Shown piece after piece: positions 45,714-53,335 of a DNA stretch of 64,000 nucleotides. The stretch is from Chlorogloea sp. CCALA 695. GTDB lineage: Bacteria > Cyanobacteriota > Cyanobacteriia > Cyanobacteriales > Chroococcidiopsidaceae. The notes below the pieces were generated by a model that worked only from the letters and a program-made list of their open reading frames with translations, did not search any database and was not told the DNA's origin. The stretch covers positions 124,001 to 188,000 of the forward strand of contig NZ_PVWN01000002.1 in assembly GCF_003003885.1 (NCBI RefSeq). Reading direction: 5' to 3'. The translations under genes and the position numbers were made by a program. Every line of letters starts with the position of its first letter. Within the stretch, counting starts at the first letter, position 1.

Positions 45714-46094
45714 ATGGCTCAACATTCTCAAGTGAAAGTTGTTGAATTGGAAGAACGTCTTAGGCAAGCGATGCTGCACTCCGATGTAGCCGAGCTAGAC
45801 GCACTTATTGCACCTGAACTTATCTTCACGAACCATTTAGGTCAGATTATTAGTAAGCAAGAAGACCTTGCTATTCACCAATCTGGAGCGCTTAAATTAA
45901 GAGAACTTACGCCCTCCGAGCAGCGTATTGGGTTCAATCAAGAGTTTGCGATTGTTTCGGTTCAAATGCACCTGCTGGGCAGCTACGAAGCCACAGCAAT
46001 TGATGTTCGGATTCGGTACACTCGTGTTTGGTCAAAATCCTCTACTGGCTCTATTCAAATTGTCGCTGGTCATTCTAGTGTTGTTTCAACATAG
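45714..46094 (+). CDS. DUF4440 / NTF2-like small protein
   Basis: A 126-residue protein of the SnoaL/DUF4440 fold: an N-terminal helix (VVELEERLRQAMLHSDVAELDALI), then LFTN-type strand LIFTNHLGQIISKQEDLAI and a C-terminal beta-rich half ending in IRYTRVWSKSSTGSIQIVAGHSS. Such proteins may bind or isomerise small molecules; no substrate can be assigned. It lies 72 bp downstream of the ArsA gene. Confidence 0.75.
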   Translation: MAQHSQVKVVELEERLRQAMLHSDVAELDALIAPELIFTNHLGQIISKQEDLAIHQSGALKLRELTPSEQRIGFNQEFAIVSVQMHLLGSYEATAIDVRIRYTRVWSKSSTGSIQIVAGHSSVVST

Positions 46095-46110
46095 TAAGTA
46101 AGCCATAACA

Positions 46111-46153
46111 ATAGATGCGATCGCAGTAGGAACAGTACATAGATGCGATCGCA
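46111..46153. repeat. Two HIP1-containing 15-bp direct repeats
   Basis: ATAGATGCGATCGCA occurs at 46111-46125 and again at 46139-46153. Both include a HIP1 core. Confidence 0.7.
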
Positions 46154-46176
46154 CTTCCTCAAAACAATCATCTACC

Positions 46177-46215
46177 GCTATCTAAATTGCTACGCAACGT
46201 GCGAAGTCTTTTATT
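46177..46215. repeat. 39-bp direct repeat left of the VapBC module (copy 1)
   Basis: 38 of 39 bases match 46986-47024, in the same orientation. This copy additionally pairs with a downstream arm: TGCGAAGTCT (46200-46209) and AGACTTCGCA (46227-46236) form a 10-bp inverted repeat, ending 41 bp before the antitoxin ATG. Confidence 0.85.
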
Positions 46216-46276
46216 TTGATGCGTTGAGACTTCGCAATCAATTAAAATAGTTTCAATCCCGCCCGAAAGAGGAGCT

Positions 46277-46552
46277 ATGGCTAAAATATTTACGATTACT
46301 CTTTCCGATGATTTAGAGCAGGCATTAACCGCCCAAGCAGAACGCTTAAACAAGTCTTTAGAGGAAATCGTGTTACAAGTCCTATCACAGCAGTTAACAA
46401 CTTTACTGCCATCTAACTCAGTACCAAAAGTAGAAACAGACCCACTTTTAAGACTAATTGGTTCTCTCAGTGTAGATGTTCCCGATTTAGCCGAGAATCA
46501 TGACTACTATATTGGACAATCTCTTTGTCAGGAATTAAAAAGGGATGAGTAG
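46277..46552 (+). CDS. Antitoxin of a VapBC-like pair
   Basis: A 91-residue protein that opens with MAKIFTITLSDDLEQALTAQAERLNKSLEEI, a ribbon-helix-helix style DNA-binding N-terminus. The C-terminus (SLSVDVPDLAENHDYYIGQSLCQEL) should wrap around the toxin. It overlaps the PIN gene by 8 bp. It would form an autorepressed pair, with the 10-bp inverted repeat upstream as a possible operator. Confidence 0.75.
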   Translation: MAKIFTITLSDDLEQALTAQAERLNKSLEEIVLQVLSQQLTTLLPSNSVPKVETDPLLRLIGSLSVDVPDLAENHDYYIGQSLCQELKRDE

Positions 46553-46961
46553 TTTGTTTGTTGATACGTCCGGTTGGGCAAGTCTTTTTGTTAACACTCA
46601 ACCTTACTATCCACAAGCAGAGCAATATTTTCGTTTAGCGGTTCAACAACAAACAAAAATTTGTACGACAAATTATGTAATTACTGAATTGGTAGCATTA
46701 TTAAATAGCCCACTGCGGGTTGAGCGATCGCGGATATTTGAAATTGTTGATGCGATTAAAACAGTTGCTTATGTTGAGGTTATTCATATTGATGATGTAA
46801 CAGATGCTCTAGCTTGGAAACCATGCAAAAGTAGAGTAGACAAAGCTTGGTCTTTGGTTGACTGTACATCTTTCATTGTGATGAAACATAAAGGTTGTCA
46901 AGAGGCGTTGACCACTGACCGACATTTTGAGCAAGCAGGTTTTATCCGTTTACTCAAGTGA
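46545..46961 (+). CDS. vapC: PIN-domain toxin (VapC-like)
   Basis: A 138-residue PIN-domain ribonuclease. The acidic residues of the active site are visible: Asp7 in FVDTSGW, Glu48 in VITELVALL, Asp106 in SLVDCTSF and Asp125 in TTDRHF. VapC toxins cleave tRNA or rRNA. The antitoxin gene overlaps by 8 bp. The pair is bracketed by direct repeats at 46177 and 46986. Confidence 0.88.
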   Translation: MSSLFVDTSGWASLFVNTQPYYPQAEQYFRLAVQQQTKICTTNYVITELVALLNSPLRVERSRIFEIVDAIKTVAYVEVIHIDDVTDALAWKPCKSRVDKAWSLVDCTSFIVMKHKGCQEALTTDRHFEQAGFIRLLK

Positions 46962-46985
46962 CTCCTACCAAGAAATGTTGTAGTG

Positions 46986-47024
46986 GCTATCTAAATTGCT
47001 ACGCAACGTGCAAAGTCTTTTATT
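46986..47024. repeat. 39-bp direct repeat right of the VapBC module (copy 2)
   Basis: Matches 46177-46215 with one mismatch. It starts 25 bp after the toxin stop codon and lies 54 bp upstream of the methyltransferase start. Confidence 0.85.
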
Positions 47025-47078
47025 CTTGTACCTTAAAATATATTCAGAAAATTTCTTAAAGTGTCTTGAGGATATGGG

Positions 47079-47776
47079 ATGTCACTCTATGACGTAATTG
47101 GGAAAAGCTACGCCCAAACGAGAAGAAGCGATCCACGTATTACTGAAAAATTACTAGAAATTCTTGCACCCTCCCAGGCTGCGACCATTGCAGATATTGG
47201 TGCTGGTACAGGTTCTTACGCACTTGTTTTAGCTGAGTGTGGATATCGTGTTTTTGCAATTGAGCCGTCAGCGACGATGCGAAGGCAGGCGAAGTCTCAT
47301 CCTGCCATTCAATGGATAGATGCTTTTGCTGACAACTTACCTTTGCCAGACGGCTCGGTAGATGCAGCCATTATTATGCTGGCTTTCCACCACTTCCAGG
47401 ATTATCGGCAAGCGTTGCGTGAAATCCATAGGATCGCAGGTGATGGAAAAATTGTTCTGTTCACTTACGATCCAGAAAAAATCTCAAGTTTTTGGTTGAC
47501 GCAATATTTTCCCTCACTTGTAGCAGATGTACAGGCTACATTTCTGACTATTCCAAGATTAATATTTGAAATTGAGGCGATCGCAAATGTTGCCGTAAAT
47601 GTAGTTAAGTTTCCTTTACCTAATGACTTGTCGGACTCGTTTGCAGCCGTTGGCTGGGCAAGACCAGAACTTTACCTTAATAGCGATATTCGCAATGGAA
47701 TTTCATCGTTTGCAAACATTGCTGAGAATGAGCTAAATCAAGGTTTAGCGAATTTATATAAGGATTTAGAAACAGG
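47079..47776 (+). CDS. Class I SAM methyltransferase, exon 1 (split by a group II intron)
   Basis: The 5' part (232 codons plus two bases, GG) of a class I methyltransferase. SAM-binding motif ADIGAGTGSYALVLAECG, then FAIEPSATMRRQAK and the LPDGSVDAAIIMLAFHHFQD motif, all in the first 125 residues. The frame stays open to a TAA at 47807 but those last codons (CDSLVSKSR) lie in the intron. Joining 47776 to 49976 gives GGA (Gly) and then VWDRKHGHLRQQ, the C-terminus typical of the family. The spliced protein would have 259 residues. It follows a TA module and its substrate is unknown. Confidence 0.88.
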
Positions 47777-49975
47777 GTGCGATTCGTTGGTTAGCAAATC
47801 GCGGTAATCAGTCCGTACATAACTAACCCAGCCAAGACTCCCAAGTCTAGCTGAACTCTCAGATTGATGTAGGTGAAAGTCCTACCCACCAGGTTCAGGT
47901 GTGACTCCTTACCTTGCCCCTACCGAACAAGCTCGATTCTTGTAGAGTAAAGCGGGGAACAGGGCGCAATCAGACAATCGTTATGGATTGACACTGGCGC
48001 TAACAGGGAGTTCTTATGGAGAAACCGAGCCTATAAAAGTGACCCACTATAACAGCAGGGCATAACATAATCAACCCAGATTATCCCTGACTGCATCAGA
48101 GCTAAAACCTACTGCATGACTTGTTGATAGCAGTCTGAACCCAGGGTTTCTGATGGTCAAATTGGCTACTCCTAACAGGACAAAACAATCATCTGAGGGA
48201 ACGAATAAAAACGAATCAAAGGTCTAGGGACGGTCGAGTCCCAAGTAGGTAAGACGAGATACAGAATCCCTCTGATTCGGGTAGGATGCGGCGTAATTGC
48301 CGCAAGATATTCAGAAGACACTTTACGGAGTACGAGCATGATTAGGCACAGCGACAACGCTAGTGAATCTTGGAGGACCTTACCCTGGAAGCAATTCCGG
48401 CGTAATCTATTCCGCCTACAAAAGAGAGTGTACAAAGCAGTTCAAGCAGGAGACAAGCGCAAAGCAATGTCCCTTCAAAAACTTATTCTGAAGTCCAAAG
48501 CGGCTAGATTACTGGCAATCCGTCAAGTAACTCAGCTAAACGCTGGTAAGAAAACGGCAGGTATCGACGGCAAGAAATTCCTCACCTTTGAGGAACGCTT
48601 CAAGCTAGAGAAACTGCTGAAGGCATTGAGTAACAACTGGAAACACCAGAAATTGCGTAGTATTCCCATCCCAAAAAAGGACGGAAGTACCAGAATGCTA
48701 AAAATCCCCACTATCGCGGACAGAGCTTGGCAATGCCTCGCCAAATACGCCTTAGAACCAGCACACGAAGCAACTTTCCATGCTAGGAGCTATGGGTTCA
48801 GACCAGGACGTTCGGCACATGATGCCCAAAGAATCCTATTCGCAAATCTAAACTCCGGTGTAAATGGAATCAATAAAAGAGTCATAGAACTTGACATTGA
48901 AAAATGCTTCGATAGGATAAGCCATACAACCATAATGGACAACCTTATTGCCACTCGTGGCATCAAATCAGGAATATTCCGATGCTTAAAAGCCGGGGTA
49001 AATCCTGAATTTCCAGAACAAGGAACGCCACAAGGTGGTGTGGTAAGCCCCCTATTAGCCAATGTCGCACTCAACGGAATCGAAAAAATCCATAGATACA
49101 AAAGTACAAGTGGAGAGTACGTAGAACCATCAATCCGATATGCGGATGACATGGTAATAATACTTCGTCCCCAAGAGAACGCGACAGAGATACTTGAAAG
49201 AATTAGTCAGTTTTTAGCCGCCAGAGGAATGAAAGTAAGCGAAAAGAAGACAAAGATAACCGCTACGACAGAGGGTTTTGACTTCCTTGGTTGGCATTTC
49301 AAAGTGCAAAACAACGGAAAATTTAGAAGCACCCCCTCAGTGGATAACTTCAAGAAATTCCGTCAGAAGATAAAAGCAATCGTCAACTGCTCGAACTATG
49401 GCGCGAAGGTCAAGGCTATGAAATTAGCCCCCATCGTTAGAGGCTGGAGAAATTACCATAAATTCTGTAAGATGGACGGGTCGCGTTTTTCGCTATACCT
49501 CACTCAAAACAGAGCCTTCAGGGTATTTAACAAGGAACCCAAGCAAGACCGTCATTCTAGTAAGAAATTATTAGACATGGCATTCCCTTCGGTTCCTTAC
49601 TCCGAATTCAAATTCTTCAACGTTAAAGGCAATAAATCACCTTACGACGGAGATATAACGTACTGGAGCGAACGCAACAGTAAGTTATACGACAATCACA
49701 CCTCTAAAGCCTTAAAACGGCAAAACCACACGTGCGGACATTGCGGTATGAAGTGCATTAGCGATGAGCAAGTACAACTACACCACATTGACGGGAATCA
49801 TAGCAACTGGAAGATCAAAAATCTAATTGCCGTACACGAATCTTGTCACGATTACGTCCACATGGGCAAAAGGGAACAACAACCCTAAGAATATCTGGGA
49901 GCCGGATGAGGCGAAAGTTTCACGTCCGGCTTTGTAGGAGAGGTGCGGGGTGCAATAGCCCCCATCGACTCTAAC
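47777..49975 (+). mobile_element. Complete group II intron with reverse transcriptase ORF
   Basis: The 5' end is GTGCG followed by a 6-bp stem (GCGATT / AATCGC, 47779-47784 with 47797-47802). Domain V is the 34-nt element at 49899-49932 with a GAAA tetraloop and the AGC triad at 49900-49902. Domain VI (about 49937-49971) has an unpaired A at 49968, seven bases before the 3' end, which is AC. The ORF sits between, in domain IV. Exon 1 ends AACAGG; CTTGTT at 48120-48125 can pair with it and is a candidate EBS1. The boundaries restore the methyltransferase frame exactly, so it is full length and probably splices. Confidence 0.9.
48338..49888 (+). CDS. ltrA: Group II intron reverse transcriptase/maturase with HNH endonuclease
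   Basis: A 516-residue intron-encoded protein. Reverse transcriptase motifs: GIDGKKF (near 75), ELDIEKCFDRI (near 185), GTPQGGVVSPLLANV (near 229) and the catalytic YADD at 268-271. The maturase X domain covers about 330-430. The C-terminal HNH domain (about 460-510) has two CxxC motifs, CGHCG and the E-S-C-H region, with HHIDGNHSN. It promotes splicing and retrohoming by reverse splicing into DNA. All key residues are intact. Ends 11 bp before domain V. Confidence 0.94.
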   Translation: MIRHSDNASESWRTLPWKQFRRNLFRLQKRVYKAVQAGDKRKAMSLQKLILKSKAARLLAIRQVTQLNAGKKTAGIDGKKFLTFEERFKLEKLLKALSNNWKHQKLRSIPIPKKDGSTRMLKIPTIADRAWQCLAKYALEPAHEATFHARSYGFRPGRSAHDAQRILFANLNSGVNGINKRVIELDIEKCFDRISHTTIMDNLIATRGIKSGIFRCLKAGVNPEFPEQGTPQGGVVSPLLANVALNGIEKIHRYKSTSGEYVEPSIRYADDMVIILRPQENATEILERISQFLAARGMKVSEKKTKITATTEGFDFLGWHFKVQNNGKFRSTPSVDNFKKFRQKIKAIVNCSNYGAKVKAMKLAPIVRGWRNYHKFCKMDGSRFSLYLTQNRAFRVFNKEPKQDRHSSKKLLDMAFPSVPYSEFKFFNVKGNKSPYDGDITYWSERNSKLYDNHTSKALKRQNHTCGHCGMKCISDEQVQLHHIDGNHSNWKIKNLIAVHESCHDYVHMGKREQQP

Positions 49976-50057
49976 AGTTTGGGATCGAAAACATGGGCAT
50001 TTACGTCAACAAGAACAGTATGATGTAGGTTATCGTTTTGTCTACACTGCCGTTTAA
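49976..50057 (+). CDS. Class I SAM methyltransferase, exon 2
   Basis: The 3' exon, starting with the third base of a Gly codon. It reads GVWDRKHGHLRQQEQYDVGY, then RFVYTAV and TAA at 50055-50057. GHLRQQxxYDVGYRF is the end of this SAM methyltransferase family (same family as exon 1 at 47079). It has no start codon of its own and too few codons to be an independent gene. The frame match across the intron is exact. Confidence 0.85.
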
Positions 50058-50262
50058 TAAGTTGCTGCCTTGAAACGAAGGAATACGACATTGTTTATAT
50101 TATCTTCTCCTCTGGCGAGTTTAAGTAGTTGGCTATTGGATACTTCGCACATTTGAAAGTGTTTTGAGGTGAGCGCTGCTCACAGCTTGTAGTAATGGCG
50201 TTAAGCCTGACAAGTGTTAGTGTGTAAAGTAAAGCTCCCTTTTTATTATTCCTAAATAACTT

Positions 50263-50493
50263 ATGTCTTCCTCTGCCATTACCACAATTGTCAAAATGGT
50301 TGAATCTTTACCAGATGATTTGCAAGAGCAAGTTGCGGAGCATATTCGTGAATATATTATCGATTTGGAAGATGAAGCACGGTGGGAGTCTTCATTTAAA
50401 AAGTCACAGGATAAGTTAGTGACCGCCGCCCGGCAAGCAAAACAAGAAATCGCTGAAGGTCGATCGATGCCGATGGATTATAAGCAGTTATGA
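50263..50493 (+). CDS. Antitoxin partner of a RelE-like toxin
   Basis: A 76-residue, charged helical protein (VKMVESLPDDLQEQVAEHIREYI, then ARQAKQEIAEGRSMPMDYKQL). The end matches antitoxins that pair with ParE/RelE-type toxins, in which the C-terminal helix and tail contact the toxin. The toxin gene starts within its last 4 bp. It lies downstream of the intron-split methyltransferase. Confidence 0.75.
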   Translation: MSSSAITTIVKMVESLPDDLQEQVAEHIREYIIDLEDEARWESSFKKSQDKLVTAARQAKQEIAEGRSMPMDYKQL

Positions 50494-50753
50494 AGTCGGC
50501 TACCCTGCCATCTTTTTGGGTTGAATATAGACAACTGAGCAATTCGGTCAGAAAGGGAGCGCGAAAAGCCTATCAGCTTTGGGCAGAAAATCCGTTTCAT
50601 CCATCTTTACATTTTAAATGTATCAATAGTGAGGAAGGAATTTGGTCAGTTCGGGTAACACTTAGCTATCGCGCAATTGGAATTCTAGAAGGTGATACAG
50701 TGACGTGGTTTTGGATCGGTAGCCATGATGATTATGAGCGATTCTACTCTTAA
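50490..50753 (+). CDS. RelE/ParE-superfamily toxin
   Basis: An 87-residue protein with the RelE-like fold: N-terminal helices (FWVEYRQLSNSVRKGARKAYQLW), then the strand FKCINSEEGIWSVRVTLSYRAIGILEG and WFWIGSHDDYERF at the C-terminus. The pattern WSVR-x-YRAI and the terminal SHDDYER are usual for RelE toxins that cleave mRNA at the ribosome. Four-base overlap with the antitoxin gene. Confidence 0.8.
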   Translation: MKSATLPSFWVEYRQLSNSVRKGARKAYQLWAENPFHPSLHFKCINSEEGIWSVRVTLSYRAIGILEGDTVTWFWIGSHDDYERFYS

Positions 50754-50798
50754 GTGCTGGGTGGACAAGAGTTTTGTAGCTATTGATTTAGGACTGGT

Positions 50799-50836
50799 GC
50801 GATAGAGCCACAAGCTCGCAAAGCTTCGCATTTTTT
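50799..50836 (+). repeat. Dispersed 35-bp repeat, copy 2
   Basis: GCGATAGAGCCACAAGCTCG, then CAAAGCTTCGCATTTTTT. It corresponds to 32345-32379 on the other strand with two mismatches and contains the small hairpin AAGCT-CGCAA-AGCTT. It sits 45 bp after the RelE stop and could act as a terminator. Confidence 0.7.
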
Positions 50837-50963
50837 AAGGAGTCCTTTCAAATAATCAACACAAATAACCGCTTCCCTAGTTTTGGCTTAAAGATTTCAA
50901 GCGCCTATCGGGGTTACTCAAGCCTGATAAAATAATCTTTGCCTATATTAATGACTTGAGACA

Positions 50964-51254
50964 ATGAACCCAGACGCAACCACCACTGGCGCAGATGCAA
51001 TTGATGAAGCGATCGCATCAGGAAACGATTTTGACGGTTCTCCCATTCCCCAAGCCAAATTAGGCTTGTATCATCAAGTAATGGGTTTGGAAGCAGGTAG
51101 ACAGCGCAGTGGCGTATCTAATACTATGCGATCGCGCATTGTCCGCATTGGTGCAAAACATATTCCCCAAGCCGAACTCAATCAAATGCTAGTAGACGCA
51201 GACTTTGCACCCCTAAAAGATAAGGAAATTGCTTTTTACTATAGCGGTAAATAG
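50964..51254 (+). CDS. Conserved hypothetical cyanobacterial protein
   Basis: A 96-residue acidic-to-neutral protein (MNPDATTTGADAIDEAIASG) with a conserved-looking middle (PIPQAKLGLYHQVMGLEAGR) and a C-terminus MLVDADFAPLKDKEIAFYY. No membrane segment or known motif. It lies 68 bp upstream of ycf23. Family not recognised. Confidence 0.6.
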   Translation: MNPDATTTGADAIDEAIASGNDFDGSPIPQAKLGLYHQVMGLEAGRQRSGVSNTMRSRIVRIGAKHIPQAELNQMLVDADFAPLKDKEIAFYYSGK

Positions 51255-51322
51255 TTAATTTTGTCCTAATTTTGCCAGATAGTATTTACTATCTAATTTC
51301 ATCACTAACAGGAGCTACATTT

Positions 51323-52069
51323 ATGACAATGGATCGATTATTACAACGCGCTTTTGATTCTGCTTCCGTACTCAAAGTTATTAGCGGCTTAAATAACTTT
51401 AATAGCGATCGCGTCGCTGCTACAATTAGAGCCGCCGAGCTTGGTGGTGCTACTTTTGTAGATATTGCTGCTGACCCTAATTTAGTTACTTTAGCTAAAC
51501 AGTTGACAAATCTACCGATTTGTGTATCTGCCGTAGAGCCAGAATTATTCGTTCAAGCGGTAGCCGCAGGCGCAGACTTAATTGAAATTGGTAACTTTGA
51601 TAGTTTTTACGCTCAAGGGCGGCGTTTTGAGGCGGTGGAAGTATTAGCTTTAACTTATCAAACCCGCAGCTTATTACCTGACGTAACTCTATCTGTAACC
51701 GTTCCGTACATTTTAGCCCTCGATTTACAAGTTCAACTAGCCGAAGACTTGGTTAAAGCGGGAGCCGATATTATTCAAACTGAAGGTGGAACTAGCACTA
51801 ACCCCGTGCATGGTGGGACTTTAGGGCTGCTAGAAAAGGCAGCACCTACCTTAGCCGCCGCCTATGAAATTTCCCGCGCTGTAAGTGTTCCTGTATTGTG
51901 CGCTAGTGGCATATCGAGCGTAACTGCACCCCTAGCGATCGCTTGTGGAGCGGCTGGCGTTGGTGTTGGTTCGGCAATTAACCAACTTAACAGCGAAGTT
52001 GCGATGATTGCCGCCGTTCGTAGTTTGGTAGAATCAATTGCTGGTAGTCGTCGCCGGATTTTTGCCTAA
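51323..52069 (+). CDS. ycf23: Ycf23-family (DUF561) protein
   Basis: A 248-residue protein of the DUF561/Ycf23 family, TIM-barrel-like and conserved in cyanobacteria and algal plastids. ATG 51323 is preceded by AGGAG; a longer frame upstream is ignored. Motifs include KVISGLNNFNSDRVAATIRAAELGG, ADLIEIGNFDSFYAQGRRF and GADIIQTEGGTST. The catalytic activity is unknown. Ends in the 12-bp hairpin repeat at 52075. Confidence 0.9.
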   Translation: MTMDRLLQRAFDSASVLKVISGLNNFNSDRVAATIRAAELGGATFVDIAADPNLVTLAKQLTNLPICVSAVEPELFVQAVAAGADLIEIGNFDSFYAQGRRFEAVEVLALTYQTRSLLPDVTLSVTVPYILALDLQVQLAEDLVKAGADIIQTEGGTSTNPVHGGTLGLLEKAAPTLAAAYEISRAVSVPVLCASGISSVTAPLAIACGAAGVGVGSAINQLNSEVAMIAAVRSLVESIAGSRRRIFA

Positions 52070-52074
52070 ATTAA

Positions 52075-52101
52075 TAGAGACGTTGCATTGCAACGTCTCT
52101 A
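52075..52101. repeat. Dispersed GACGTT-type hairpin, copy 3
   Basis: A perfect 12-bp stem TAGAGACGTTGC / GCAACGTCTCTA with the loop ATT, between the convergent stops of ycf23 (52069) and the aminotransferase (52099). A bidirectional terminator. Confidence 0.85.
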
Positions 52102-53220
52102 CATTAAACAATCTTTGAGACTATAAACTACCTGTTGTTGCTGATCTACAGACAGTTCGGGAAACATCGGTAAAGATAATACTTGCCCCGATGCTTGTTC
52201 AGCTATGGGGAATTGTCCTAACTGATAGCCTAAATGCTTGTAAACGGGCTGTAAATGTAAAGAGCGCGGATAGTAAACCATCGAAGCAACCCCGCGCCCA
52301 GTCAACAAGTCGCGTACCTTGTCTCGCCCTTCTAGCACCCGAATTGTGTATTGATTCCAAACGGCACTAGATCCCGCTAATTCTTGCGGTGCGACTATTC
52401 CGGGAACATGGCTTAGTAACTCTTGGTAGGATTGGGCGATCGCCCGTCTTTTTTCGTTCCAAGAGTCGAGATAGCGCAACTTTACCATTAAAATCGCTGC
52501 TTGCAAGGAGTCTAGACGGCTATTGATGCCGTTTTCGGCGTGTATGTACCGTTCTTTTTGCCCGTGTTCACGCAAGCTTTTAATAGTAGATGCGATCGCC
52601 GGATCGTTGGTTGTCACCGCCCCCCCATCGCCACAAGCACCAAGGTTTTTAGTGGGGAAAAAACTAAAACAGCCCACTCGCCCAATACTACCGACTTTAA
52701 ACGCCTCCCAAGAAGCCCCTGTTGACTGGGCGCAGTCTTCTATTACCGAGATTTGGTAAGTAGAAGCAACTTTCATTAACTCCGTCATATCCACAGGTTG
52801 CCCAAATAAATGAACGGGAATAATTGCTTTAGTTTTAGGTGTAATTGCTGCCGCTAATAGGTCTAAATTAAGGTTAAATGTAGCTGCGTCAATATCGACA
52901 AATACAGGAGTCGCACCTACCGCCGCGATCGCTTCGGAAGTAGCGATAAAAGTAAAAGGAGTCGTGATTACTTCGTCACCTACGCCAATATTTAAAGCTC
53001 TCAGGGCTAAATACAGCGCATCTGTACCCGAATTGCAACCTACACAATTTGATACGCCAACATAATGGGCAAACTGTTGTTCAAATTCTTCAACGAGAGT
53101 TCCACCAATATAGCGCCCAGATGCTAAGACTTTTGATACAGCTTCGCTGACTTCCACCTCAATACTTTTGTACTGCTGTGTTAGATCGAGAGGAGGGATA
53201 AAATTCACGCTTTGACTCAT
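52099..53220 (-). CDS. DegT/DnrJ/EryC1/StrS-family sugar aminotransferase
   Basis: A 373-residue PLP enzyme. Motifs: GRYIGGTLVEEFEQQFA at the N-terminus, GCNSGTDALYLALRAL, IEDCAQSTGA and the PLP Lys in FSFFPTKNLGACGDGGA (about 190). Such enzymes make amino-sugars for surface polysaccharides or antibiotics. No sugar-biosynthesis neighbours are seen, so the substrate is open. Converges on ycf23 with a hairpin between. Confidence 0.9.
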   Translation of the reverse strand: MSQSVNFIPPLDLTQQYKSIEVEVSEAVSKVLASGRYIGGTLVEEFEQQFAHYVGVSNCVGCNSGTDALYLALRALNIGVGDEVITTPFTFIATSEAIAAVGATPVFVDIDAATFNLNLDLLAAAITPKTKAIIPVHLFGQPVDMTELMKVASTYQISVIEDCAQSTGASWEAFKVGSIGRVGCFSFFPTKNLGACGDGGAVTTNDPAIASTIKSLREHGQKERYIHAENGINSRLDSLQAAILMVKLRYLDSWNEKRRAIAQSYQELLSHVPGIVAPQELAGSSAVWNQYTIRVLEGRDKVRDLLTGRGVASMVYYPRSLHLQPVYKHLGYQLGQFPIAEQASGQVLSLPMFPELSVDQQQQVVYSLKDCLM

Positions 53221-53335
53221 AAGTTTTTATTTTAATATCAAACCAAATTTTGTTTAGTTAGAAAATGTTTATAGTACCTTTTTAGCTTTGAGAATGAGTA
53301 AAGCTATAAATTGTTTCCTTTTAGGAGTTTAGGTA

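Noticed and set aside
47777-47807. C-terminal codons CDSLVSKSR of the apparent methyltransferase frame
   Set aside because: They lie inside the group II intron. The spliced frame fits family sequence better.
49885-50091. Minus-strand frame of 68 codons across the intron end and exon 2
   Set aside because: It overlaps domain V, domain VI and the exon 2 frame, which are all well supported.
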